Source: Paenibacillus segetis (GTDB lineage: Bacteria; Bacillota; Bacilli; Paenibacillales; Paenibacillaceae). From it: DNA of 64,000 nt. Of this stretch, positions 47,367 through 56,359 are shown piece after piece (the first letter of the stretch is position 1; each line of letters begins with the position of its first letter). The translations under genes were made by a program, and so were the position numbers. The notes under the pieces were generated by a model. It made no database searches and was not told the DNA's origin. It worked only from the letters and a program-made list of their open reading frames with translations. Location: assembly GCF_014639155.1 (NCBI RefSeq), contig NZ_BMFT01000002.1:1-64000 (forward strand), read 5' to 3'.

Positions 47367-48728
47367 ATGGCTGCAGATGTTTTTTTCGACCGGATCCCTC
47401 CGCAGAATTTAGAGGCGGAACAGGCGGTCCTCGGTGCGGTTCTACTCCAGTCAGAGGCATTAATTACAGCGATGGAACGGGTGCGGACAGAGGATTTCTA
47501 TGACAAACCGCATCAAATGATCTATGAAGCTATGGTGCAGCTGGGTGAGGAGAGTCAGCCGATCGACCTGGTGACGCTAACTTCACGGCTTCAGGATCGG
47601 GGCGAACTGGAGGATATCGGCGGAGTTAGTTATTTGTCCAAGCTAGCCCATGCCGTACCAACGGCAGCTAATGTTGATTATTATGCACGGATCATTGAAG
47701 AAAAATCGATGCTCCGTCGTTTGATTCGGACGGCAACGCAGATCGTCAGTGACGGTTATACCGGTGGCGAAGATGTCTCCGGTATGTTAAGCGATGCGGA
47801 GCGTAAGATTCTGGAGATCTCCAATCGCAGCTCCGGTAGCGGATTTGTCGCCATTCGTGATGTATTGATGGAAGTATTCGAACGAGTGGAAGTTCTCCAT
47901 CAGAATAGTGGAACTACGACGGGGATTCCTTCGGGCTTCATTGACTTAGATAAAATGACGGCGGGATTTCAGCGCAATGATCTCATTATCGTTGCTGCGC
48001 GTCCATCCGTAGGTAAGACGGCGTTTGCCCTTAATATTGCCCAGAACGTTGCTGTGCGAGCTAAAGAGACCGTTGCGATCTTCAGTCTGGAGATGTCGGC
48101 TCCACAGCTTGTACAACGGATGATTTGTGCAGAGGCGAACCTGGATGCGAGTGTCATGCGTACAGGTGATTTTAAGAGTGATGATGACTGGTCGAAGCTA
48201 ACGATGGGGATTGCTGCCTTATCAGAAGCTGAGATTTATATCGATGATACACCGGGGATTACGGTTGCGGATATTCGTGCGAAATGCCGTCGATTGAAGA
48301 AGGAGAAGGGGCTCGGGATGATCCTCATTGACTATCTTCAGTTGATTCACGGACGTGGTAAGGCGGGGGAGAACCGTCAGCAGGAAGTATCGGAAATTTC
48401 ACGGACCCTCAAGCAGATTGCTCGGGAGTTGGAAGTGCCGGTTATTGCACTGTCACAGCTTAGCCGGGGCGTAGAGCAACGGCAGGACAAGCGTCCGATG
48501 ATGTCTGACCTTCGGGAATCGGGTTCCATCGAGCAAGATGCTGATATCGTGGCGTTTCTGTATCGGGATGATTATTATAATCAGGAGACAGAGAAGAAGA
48601 ATATCATCGAGATCATTATCGCTAAGCAGCGGAATGGTCCGGTAGGTACAGTCGAGCTTGTCTTCTTGAAGAATTTCAATAAATTTGCAAATTATGAACG
48701 AGCGCATACCGATGCGTTTGCGGGCTGA
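47367..48728 (+). CDS. dnaB: Replicative DNA helicase (DnaB; called DnaC in B. subtilis)
   Basis: The hexameric fork helicase, 453 residues. N-terminal collar domain (PPQNLEAEQAVLGAVLLQSE), then the RecA-type motor with Walker A ARPSVGKTAFALNIA (RPSVGKTA 212-219), Walker B LGMILIDYLQLIHG, and the H3/H4 region (RDDYYNQETEK, VELVFLKNFNKF). ATG start after rplI. The stop codon lies inside the terminator stem. I use the E. coli-style name to avoid confusion with the Bacillus loader gene. Confidence 0.97.
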   Translation: MAADVFFDRIPPQNLEAEQAVLGAVLLQSEALITAMERVRTEDFYDKPHQMIYEAMVQLGEESQPIDLVTLTSRLQDRGELEDIGGVSYLSKLAHAVPTAANVDYYARIIEEKSMLRRLIRTATQIVSDGYTGGEDVSGMLSDAERKILEISNRSSGSGFVAIRDVLMEVFERVEVLHQNSGTTTGIPSGFIDLDKMTAGFQRNDLIIVAARPSVGKTAFALNIAQNVAVRAKETVAIFSLEMSAPQLVQRMICAEANLDASVMRTGDFKSDDDWSKLTMGIAALSEAEIYIDDTPGITVADIRAKCRRLKKEKGLGMILIDYLQLIHGRGKAGENRQQEVSEISRTLKQIARELEVPVIALSQLSRGVEQRQDKRPMMSDLRESGSIEQDADIVAFLYRDDYYNQETEKKNIIEIIIAKQRNGPVGTVELVFLKNFNKFANYERAHTDAFAG

Positions 48729-48752
48729 CGAACTATCGTCAGTCCGTTTTTT
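48721..48752 (+). terminator. Terminator overlapping the helicase stop codon
   Basis: CGGGCTGACGA pairs with TCGTCAGTCCG (one mismatch) around ACTA, then TTTTTTATAT. The TGA stop (48726-48728) is part of the left arm. Confidence 0.92.
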
Positions 48753-48766
48753 ATATCTTGTTCAAT

Positions 48767-49399
48767 TCATCGAACAAACAAATAGACATAGATCATATCG
48801 GCAGTTTCTGCCTTTATTTTCTCCAGATCCAGCCCTTTATTGTAAAAGACCATCATATCGACGAGTCGATCAAGAGCCTCGAATACTACGATCGAAGCTG
48901 CGTCCAGATCGCCAACCTTCAGTTCATCCTTCCACGTATATAAATATTTCTTCGCATTCTCACGATTGGCGGCCATTTGTGTATCTATTAGAGATCGAAC
49001 CTCGGAATCCATTTCATACATCGCTGTTAGCTCACTGTGAAATCCGATATACACATCATGTGATCGAACAAGACAATCAATCAGTTGCTTAATTCCGGTA
49101 AGCTTGTCTGCGTTTGAGAAATCCATTTCTTGAAGTAAGCTGTCCAGTTGGCGTGTGAATTGATGACAATATAATTTCAAAGCCTCCATAAAAACTTCTC
49201 GTTTATCGGTGAAATAGGAGTAGAAGCTGCCTGTGGACACGTTAGCCGCTGCTGCGATTTGTTTGGTATTGGTACGATGATATCCTGCTTCAGAGAAGAG
49301 CTTCATCGCCGCTTGCACGATCGCTTCTCTCGTCTTAATACTACGGTCTTGTATAGGTTTGCGTGTAGTGCTCTCCGTTGTGTTCTTAGTACTATTCAT
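48767..49399 (-). CDS. TetR/AcrR-family transcriptional repressor
   Basis: A 210-residue repressor. The N-terminal HTH is clear: KTREAIVQAAMKLFSEAGYH, then NTKQIAAAANVSTGSFYSYF. The C-terminal ligand domain is diverse, as usual. It is divergent from an MFS exporter with a 164-bp shared region holding three near-identical 14-bp inverted repeats, one between the -35 and -10 of the exporter promoter. It most likely represses the exporter and itself; the inducer is unknown. Confidence 0.92.
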   Translation of the reverse strand: MNSTKNTTESTTRKPIQDRSIKTREAIVQAAMKLFSEAGYHRTNTKQIAAAANVSTGSFYSYFTDKREVFMEALKLYCHQFTRQLDSLLQEMDFSNADKLTGIKQLIDCLVRSHDVYIGFHSELTAMYEMDSEVRSLIDTQMAANRENAKKYLYTWKDELKVGDLDAASIVVFEALDRLVDMMVFYNKGLDLEKIKAETADMIYVYLFVR

Positions 49400-49460
49400 T
49401 CAACCAATCGCTCCTTTCGACTCGATTGTAGTTGAAGTCTCTAGGAGTGTCAATAAAACT

Positions 49461-49534
49461 TGAACCAAGGTTCATTTTTTATATTGACAAAGTTGAACCA
49501 AAGTTCATATAATCCAAATATGAACCAAAGTTCA
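49461..49534. promoter_or_regulatory. MFS exporter promoter with three TetR-type operators
   Basis: Operators TGAACC-AA-GGTTCA (49461-49474, perfect palindrome), TGAACC-AA-AGTTCA (49494-49507) and the same sequence at 49521-49534. Promoter: TTGACA (49484-49489), an 18-bp spacer that is almost entirely operator 2, and TATAAT (49508-49513). The first operator overlaps the repressor's own upstream region; the third lies just past the -10. Confidence 0.88.
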
Positions 49535-49563
49535 TATTTTGTTAGTGAGGAAGTGGAGAAGAG

Positions 49564-51252
49564 ATGAGTACAGTAACGAGACGAACGATTTCTTTTGTAG
49601 CTATTGTATTGGGCTTCTTTATGGCTTTGCTGGATTCAACGATCGTTAACATTGCCTTGCCGGAAATGATCAAGCATTTTGGCGGCTCAGTGGGACAGAT
49701 TTCATGGGTTATGAATGGGTATAACCTAGCATTTGCCGTCTTTATCCTTACAGCAGCTCGGCTGGCCGATCAATTTGGACGGAAAAAGGTGTTCTTAATT
49801 GGTGTGTTGTTGTTTACTGTGACTTCACTTCTCGCGGGGTTTGCTCCATCGGCCCAGGTGTTAATTGGTCTGCGCGTGTTGCAGGGATTGGCTGGAGCGA
49901 TTATTGTTCCTGTTACAGTTCCAATGGCTACTGAAATCTTCCCCAAAGAAATGCATGGGACAGTTGTTGGAATTTGGGGTGGTATCTCTGGGTTAGCGGC
50001 AGCAAGTGGTCCAGCACTGGGAGGTATTTTAACCGAAAAATTAAATTGGCAGTGGATCTTCTTTGTGAATATTCCGTTAGGGATCATTAGTATTTTACTC
50101 ACGATGTTCTTTATTAAGGAATCTTATGATTCCACTTCCAGTAAAAGAATTGATTATGCTGGTACGATATCTATATCGGGAGCAATGTTTTGCCTCACCT
50201 ACGCATTGATCAAAGCCAATGAATATGGCTGGGGCTCTTATGAGATCATGGGGTTAATTGCCGGGGGATGCTTACTTCTCCTTCTATTCTTTGTGGTAGA
50301 GGCCAAGGGCAAACATCCTATGCTCCCTCTATCACTATTGAAAATTCGTGTGTTTGATGGAGCAGCTTTGACGTTATTTATGGTTGGAGCAGGGATTATG
50401 AACATTACTTTTCTATCTTCCTTTTACCTTACTAGGGTAATGGAAATGACGGAGTTGAAGGCAGGATTACTCATTTCGGTTCTTGCTGTAGGTTCAATGG
50501 TCGCTTCCATGATTGTAGGTCCGTTATCGAGTAAGTATGGCAGTCGGTGGTTCGCAGTCATTGGGGTTGTGATACTGTGTATTTCGACTTATTGGTTAAG
50601 CGGTCTAGGCATAGATTCCACGAAAATAGATGTCGTGATTCGGCTCGCACTTGCTGGTGTTGGAGTTGGGTTAACTATGGCTCCGCTCATGGGCTCAATC
50701 GTTCGAAATGTACCTGAGGAGAAGGTCGGGATATCGTCGGGGGCAGTGAATATGATGAGGGCGTTGGGTAGCGTTCTGGGCGTGGCCATCATTGTTACTA
50801 TTCTCCAAAGCAATATGACCGGGGAAATGGATAAAGCCCGCGGGGCAGCGCTTGAGTTGGTACAGTCTAATGCGGCATTAAGTGTGGAGGTTAAGGAACA
50901 ACTGAAGACAGGGTTGATGCATACGAGTGTAAGCTCTACGGGTAGCGCGCAAATATCTGCGGATGAGATCGTGAACACGATGAAGGAGCAAGGCAAGGTA
51001 GCTGCCGAGCAGCTTACAGAACAGCAACGTCCAGTATTTGTCGCTGCGCTTGAGCAGCAGGCAGAGGAAGTGAAGCAGCTTCTTCTGAGAATTCAGCACA
51101 GTTACCTGGAGGCAGCTTCAAATGCGTTTAATGGAACATTTGTATTCTCAAGCGTGTTGATGTTATTGGGGATTCCTTTTGCATGGTTTAGTGATTATCG
51201 CCGAAAAGAGAGGGCCGGTATAGAAAGCCTGAATTATAAAACAGAGTCATAA
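49564..51252 (+). CDS. MFS multidrug exporter, DHA2 (EmrB/QacA) family
   Basis: A 562-residue drug:proton antiporter with about 14 membrane helices. DHA2 text: LDSTIVNIALPEMIKHFG in helix 1, ARLADQFGRKKVFLIGVLLF (motif A), GPALGGILTEKLNWQWIFFVN (motif C region, helix 5). A hydrophilic, helical loop of about 80 residues near 420-500 (EQLKTGLMHTSVSSTGSAQI) lies before the last helix; extended loops here are known in DHA2. Substrates cannot be read from sequence; drugs or toxic organics are typical. Controlled by the divergent TetR-type gene. Confidence 0.92.
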   Translation: MSTVTRRTISFVAIVLGFFMALLDSTIVNIALPEMIKHFGGSVGQISWVMNGYNLAFAVFILTAARLADQFGRKKVFLIGVLLFTVTSLLAGFAPSAQVLIGLRVLQGLAGAIIVPVTVPMATEIFPKEMHGTVVGIWGGISGLAAASGPALGGILTEKLNWQWIFFVNIPLGIISILLTMFFIKESYDSTSSKRIDYAGTISISGAMFCLTYALIKANEYGWGSYEIMGLIAGGCLLLLLFFVVEAKGKHPMLPLSLLKIRVFDGAALTLFMVGAGIMNITFLSSFYLTRVMEMTELKAGLLISVLAVGSMVASMIVGPLSSKYGSRWFAVIGVVILCISTYWLSGLGIDSTKIDVVIRLALAGVGVGLTMAPLMGSIVRNVPEEKVGISSGAVNMMRALGSVLGVAIIVTILQSNMTGEMDKARGAALELVQSNAALSVEVKEQLKTGLMHTSVSSTGSAQISADEIVNTMKEQGKVAAEQLTEQQRPVFVAALEQQAEEVKQLLLRIQHSYLEAASNAFNGTFVFSSVLMLLGIPFAWFSDYRRKERAGIESLNYKTES

Positions 51253-51273
51253 TTGCGTATAATTATTACAGAA

Positions 51274-51310
51274 ACGGGTACGATCTTTATTGAGACGTAC
51301 CCGTTCTTTC
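51274..51310 (+). terminator. Terminator of the MFS gene
   Basis: ACGGGTACG pairs perfectly with CGTACCCGT around a 13-nt loop, then TCTTTC. Confidence 0.85.
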
Positions 51311-51368
51311 ATGGCTCTATCGTAGTCTTTAGTTGATATATACTTGATTTATAGGTCTATCCTCTCAA

Positions 51369-51412
51369 TTTTCCGAACAATTATATAGTTATTACTAGGA
51401 TTGTTCGTCTTT
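51369..51412. promoter_or_regulatory. PurBox pair (PurR operator) upstream of purA
   Basis: TTTTCCGAACAATT and its inverted partner ATTGTTCGTC centre on CGAAC at 51374-51378 and GTTCG at 51403-51407, giving two 14-bp PurBoxes about 16 bp apart in inverted orientation. This matches the Bacillus PurR arrangement. The promoter candidate TTGACT (51416) - 17 bp - TAAACT (51439) follows directly. Confidence 0.85.
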
Positions 51413-51518
51413 AATTTGACTTTGAAAATGTAGGCTGTTAAACTGTTATTGCTGCGTTAAGGCAGTAAATGGATATGTTACTTAAAATGTGATGTTGTTA
51501 TATTAATTGCAAATATAG

Positions 51519-52832
<1,314 letters not shown>

Positions 52833-52853
52833 AAACCAAATAATATAACTTAT

Positions 52854-52900
52854 AACCATTCAGCGTAACGATAGTTGCTACGTTCTGGATGGTTTTTTTT
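52854..52900 (+). terminator. Terminator of purA
   Basis: AACCATTCAG pairs with CTGGATGGTT (one mismatch), with an inner CGTA/TACG stem, then eight T residues. Confidence 0.92.
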
Positions 52901-53006
52901 ATGTAGAAATGCATAAATTTCTGATCTACTGGGTTGAATCCTTCTCTCACCGTCCATACTGGTACTAGGACAATAGGTAGTGTAAGTGTGTTGTTCTATA
53001 AGGCTA

Positions 53007-53022
53007 GTGAGTGAGTGAGTGA
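53007..53022 (+). repeat. GTGA microsatellite (four copies) 5' of a gene's SD
   Basis: Four perfect GTGA units lie directly before AGGGAGGCAAACAAGA-ATG of the hypothetical gene. Length changes would alter the leader, not the reading frame. Confidence 0.8.
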
Positions 53023-53039
53023 GAGGGAGGCAAACAAGA

Positions 53040-53717
53040 ATGAAATGGATCGGGTGGCTGCTGAAGCTCTCCATTACGATAGTTATGGTTAGTTTACTGA
53101 CAGTGTTGACGACCGGGTACGTTGTGAATCATTACATCGGTTCGTTATTGAGCAGTTATAATATTCCGGTGGCTGCCCAGGCGCCTAGCATCGGTGGGAT
53201 TTTTAAGGAAATGCTGGGGCTAGGTGGAGGTAATAAAACAAAGGATACCAAGGATTCTCAAAGAGCTGATTCCACAGGGAAAATTGGAAATGGTACAGTA
53301 GATGGTTCAGTAGGAACATCGCCAAGTGGAGTTGATACTTCCGGAGATCCGTCTAAAGGGACCACGGATCAGAACAAAGATAATGGAAAGTCTACCAGCG
53401 AGGATACGGAGCAAGATATACCGGAAGATGCCCTACCGGTGATGGGGGGAATCACTTCGGGTGACTCTCAACAGGATCAAGAGATTATTGTTTCACCGGA
53501 TGATCTGGTGGCGAAGAAGGATGGACTGGCTAGCACAGAGAAGGAGGAAGTATTCTCTATGCTGATGTCCAAGCTTCCAGAAGAGGAAATGCGTAAACTA
53601 ACGGAGGCGATGGAGGGAGGACTAACGGAGTCCGAAATATTTGATATCGAACAAATCTTGTCTAAATATTTGGATAAAGAGGAATACTCCAAAATGATGG
53701 AGATTCTCCAGAAATGA
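53040..53717 (+). CDS. Hypothetical membrane-anchored protein with a low-complexity linker
   Basis: 225 residues from ATG 53040, with GAGGGAGG upstream. One N-terminal membrane segment (LSITIVMVSLLTVLTTGYVV, about 10-29). Residues 60-155 are a Gly/Ser/Asp/Thr-rich, probably disordered stretch. The C-terminal 60 residues form an acidic helical domain with two similar helices around EEEMRKLTEAMEGGLTESEI and LSKYLDKEEYSKMMEIL. I do not recognise the family. It is extracytoplasmic by prediction and sits between purA and the M23 peptidase. A GTGA microsatellite precedes the SD. Confidence 0.8.
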   Translation: MKWIGWLLKLSITIVMVSLLTVLTTGYVVNHYIGSLLSSYNIPVAAQAPSIGGIFKEMLGLGGGNKTKDTKDSQRADSTGKIGNGTVDGSVGTSPSGVDTSGDPSKGTTDQNKDNGKSTSEDTEQDIPEDALPVMGGITSGDSQQDQEIIVSPDDLVAKKDGLASTEKEEVFSMLMSKLPEEEMRKLTEAMEGGLTESEIFDIEQILSKYLDKEEYSKMMEILQK

Positions 53718-53810
53718 CTATATTTTCTGATAGACTTTACCTAATAAAGCGGTAACATTCACATAATTGTAAACAATATACTAATTATTAAAAATGCTAA
53801 AATTCGACGA

Positions 53811-53837
53811 AACCCGCACTGTAAGCGGGTTTTTCTA
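53811..53837 (+). terminator. Terminator of the hypothetical anchored-protein gene
   Basis: A perfect 7-bp stem (AACCCGC with GCGGGTT), a 7-nt loop and a T-run, about 95 nt after the stop. Confidence 0.88.
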
Positions 53838-53954
53838 TTTTTACCGATAGTTGAATTCTTTTACCTGCCTATGGTACAGTAGACGATAGTGATAAAGGTT
53901 AAATTTTTGACACTATTTAAGGTTCAATCTAGTAGATGGGTAAAGGAGATTTAT

Positions 53955-55508
53955 ATGAAAGGTTTCAGAGGGAAGGTTGAGCAGCTCTGGCGCGGGAAAT
54001 GGTCCCGGGCGAGGGAGAAAGACAGTCATTCAGGAGAAGTTCATGGATTGACTGGACAGGACACCGAAGTTGCAGTTCATTCCGCTATGCGCCTCAAATT
54101 AAAGTCTAAGGTGGTTGTCATTGGTGCGATCGCTACTGTCGTGATATCAGGGACCCTTTTCTTTGCTGGAAAACAATATGTACAAGCGAATACGGTCTCT
54201 TATTTGAGAGTGTATGCGGACGGACAGGAAATTGGAACGATAGATAGTGAGAATAGTTTAAAGGCTCTCTACGAACGTAAGGAAACACAATATAAAGAGC
54301 AATATCCGCAGGCTGATATCGTGGTAGAACATAATGGAATCAAGACGGTCCCAGAGCGTTCCTATAAAGCGGAAGTGAATACGGATGAGACTTTGGACAA
54401 ACTAGATAGCTTAGTGCAAGTTCATGCAAAAGCAGTGGAACTTCGGATTGATGGAAAAGTGATTGGGCTACTCAAGGATGAGGCTGCAGTGACGGCGGTT
54501 CTGAATGAATTAAAGGGCAAGTATACACCGGAAACTACAACAAAAGTGGCCGACAAGATGAAGCGAACCGGAGGGGTCCAAGCAACCTCAGCTAAGACCA
54601 AAGGTTCAAGTGTCACATTAGAATCGGTTAAATTTAACGAGGAGATTTCACAGGCTTCTCTAAAGGCAGAACCGAATCAGGTTATAGATCCACAAGAAGC
54701 GTTGGATATTATTCTTCAAGGTAGCGAAAAGGCAATCTCATATGAAGTACGTGAAGGAGACACGATCTCTTCCATTGCACAGCGTTTTGGTATAGCGCAA
54801 AAAGAGCTATTCAGCAACAATCCAAACGTCAAAGAACGTAGCTTGCAAATCGGTACGGAGCTGAAGATTAAAGCAGTGAAGCCCGCGTTGACTGTGAAGA
54901 CGGTGGAACGCGTATCCGAGGAGATTGTGACTGAGCCGCAAGTTATTGTTCGCAAGAGTAGTGATATGCAGGCGGGTAAAACGAAGGTGATATCTGAAGG
55001 TCAAAGTGGCCTGAAGACAATGGAATATCGTTTGACGAAAGAGAATGGAGTCGTTGTTGCCGAGGAATGGTTGGGCCAGGAAGTTAGCGTCGAGTCCAAG
55101 CCAAAGATCGTACTTAAAGGTACGAAGATTCTTGGTGAAGGAACTGGTGATTTTGCATGGCCAGTTGCTAGTGCTACGATGAGTAGTAGCTACGGCAAAC
55201 GCTGGGGCAGAATGCACGAGGGAGTTGACCTTGTCTCCTCCAAACGAAATATTATGGCTTCAGACGAAGGTGTTGTCACTTTTGCAGGCACGAAATCAGG
55301 ATACGGCAATTGTATCATTATTAATCATAAGAATGGATATGAAACCTTGTATGGACATCTGAGTAAAATCAGTGTTAAGAAAGGTCAGGTTGTAGAGAAA
55401 GGCTCTGTCATTGGTATTATGGGTAATACAGGTCGATCTACTGGAACACACCTACATTTTGAAATTATTAAGAACGGCTCCGTGCAGAATCCAATGAAAT
55501 ATTTGTAA
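53955..55508 (+). CDS. Peptidoglycan endopeptidase: LysM, G5 and M23 domains
   Basis: A 517-residue surface enzyme starting MKGFRGKVEQLWRGKWSRAR behind AAAGGAG. A membrane anchor (VVVIGAIATVVISGTLFFAG, about 54-73), a domain of unknown function, a LysM domain (VREGDTISSIAQRFGIAQKE), a G5-type domain (TVKTVERVSEEIVTEPQVIV, ending IVLKGT), and a C-terminal zinc peptidase. Zinc ligands: H-x3-D in MHEGVDL and HxH in GTHLHFEI. It probably cuts peptide cross-links. WalR often controls such enzymes, and walR follows directly, but no full WalR box was found. Confidence 0.92.
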   Translation: MKGFRGKVEQLWRGKWSRAREKDSHSGEVHGLTGQDTEVAVHSAMRLKLKSKVVVIGAIATVVISGTLFFAGKQYVQANTVSYLRVYADGQEIGTIDSENSLKALYERKETQYKEQYPQADIVVEHNGIKTVPERSYKAEVNTDETLDKLDSLVQVHAKAVELRIDGKVIGLLKDEAAVTAVLNELKGKYTPETTTKVADKMKRTGGVQATSAKTKGSSVTLESVKFNEEISQASLKAEPNQVIDPQEALDIILQGSEKAISYEVREGDTISSIAQRFGIAQKELFSNNPNVKERSLQIGTELKIKAVKPALTVKTVERVSEEIVTEPQVIVRKSSDMQAGKTKVISEGQSGLKTMEYRLTKENGVVVAEEWLGQEVSVESKPKIVLKGTKILGEGTGDFAWPVASATMSSSYGKRWGRMHEGVDLVSSKRNIMASDEGVVTFAGTKSGYGNCIIINHKNGYETLYGHLSKISVKKGQVVEKGSVIGIMGNTGRSTGTHLHFEIIKNGSVQNPMKYL

Positions 55509-55520
55509 AATATAGATTGA

Positions 55521-55552
55521 GGTCAACCAGCATATACTGGTTGGCCTTTTTT
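55521..55552 (+). terminator. Terminator of the M23 peptidase gene
   Basis: GGTCAACCAG pairs with CTGGTTGGCC (one G-T) around CATATA, followed by six T residues. Confidence 0.92.
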
Positions 55553-55638
55553 AATGGCTGAGTGGGAAGGGCGGCATCAGGTATGGTAAGATAGGAAAAG
55601 AGACGGCCAAGGCCTGAAAGTATGGGGTGAAGTCAAGA

Positions 55639-56358
55639 ATGCAAGGGAAAATTCTAGTCGTAGATGATGAACGACCAATTGCTGATATTTTAAAATTCAA
55701 TTTGGAAAAAGAAGGCTATGAGGTGATCCTGGCTTTCGATGGGATCGAAGCGGTTGAATTAGCGTTCTCGGAACATCCGGATCTGATTCTATTAGACTTG
55801 ATGTTGCCCGGTAAGGATGGTATGGATGTTTGCAGAGAAGTTCGTGCGAAACTGCAAACCCCTATTATTATGCTGACAGCTAAAGATGGAGAGATTGATA
55901 AAGTATTGGGACTCGAATTTGGTGCAGATGATTATGTTACGAAGCCCTTCAGCACTCGTGAGCTGCTTGCTCGGGTGAAGGCACAGATGCGACGTCAACA
56001 GAAGCCCGTGACTCCAGAAGGAGATGAAAGTCCGCAGGCACAAGGGATTAGTCTATTCGAATTGTTCATTGATACGGACATGTATACCGTGTATAAGAAC
56101 AATGAACCACTAGATCTGACACACCGGGAGTTTGAGCTTGTTCACTATCTGGTGAAGAATTCTGGACGTGTGATGACGAGGGAACATCTGCTACAAGCGG
56201 TATGGGGCTTTGAGTATTTTGGGGATGTGCGTACAGTCGATGTAACGATTCGCCGTCTGCGGGAGAAGATCGAGAAAGACCCAAGTAAACCAGAGTATAT
56301 TTTGACACGGCGGGGATTGGGGTATATGATGCGTAGCTCCAAAGCGGGTGTATTATAG
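55639..56358 (+). CDS. walR: Two-component response regulator WalR (YycF)
   Basis: The essential OmpR-type regulator of cell-wall metabolism. 239 residues starting [20 protein letters not shown]; a four-codon longer frame is less likely. Receiver: Asp9/Asp10, phospho-acceptor Asp53, Lys102. The winged helix contains [20 protein letters not shown] and [20 protein letters not shown]. First of walRKHIJ; the walK start is one base past its stop. Confidence 0.97.
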   Translation: MQGKILVVDDERPIADILKFNLEKEGYEVILAFDGIEAVELAFSEHPDLILLDLMLPGKDGMDVCREVRAKLQTPIIMLTAKDGEIDKVLGLEFGADDYVTKPFSTRELLARVKAQMRRQQKPVTPEGDESPQAQGISLFELFIDTDMYTVYKNNEPLDLTHREFELVHYLVKNSGRVMTREHLLQAVWGFEYFGDVRTVDVTIRRLREKIEKDPSKPEYILTRRGLGYMMRSSKAGVL

Positions 56359-56359
56359 A

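Noticed and set aside
53718..53954. WalR box upstream of the M23 peptidase
   Set aside because: Only a single TGTAAA half-site was seen near 53768; the second half at proper spacing is missing.
54807..55217. Minus-strand frame inside the M23 peptidase gene
   Set aside because: Shadow of the LysM/G5 coding region; low-complexity translation and no SD.
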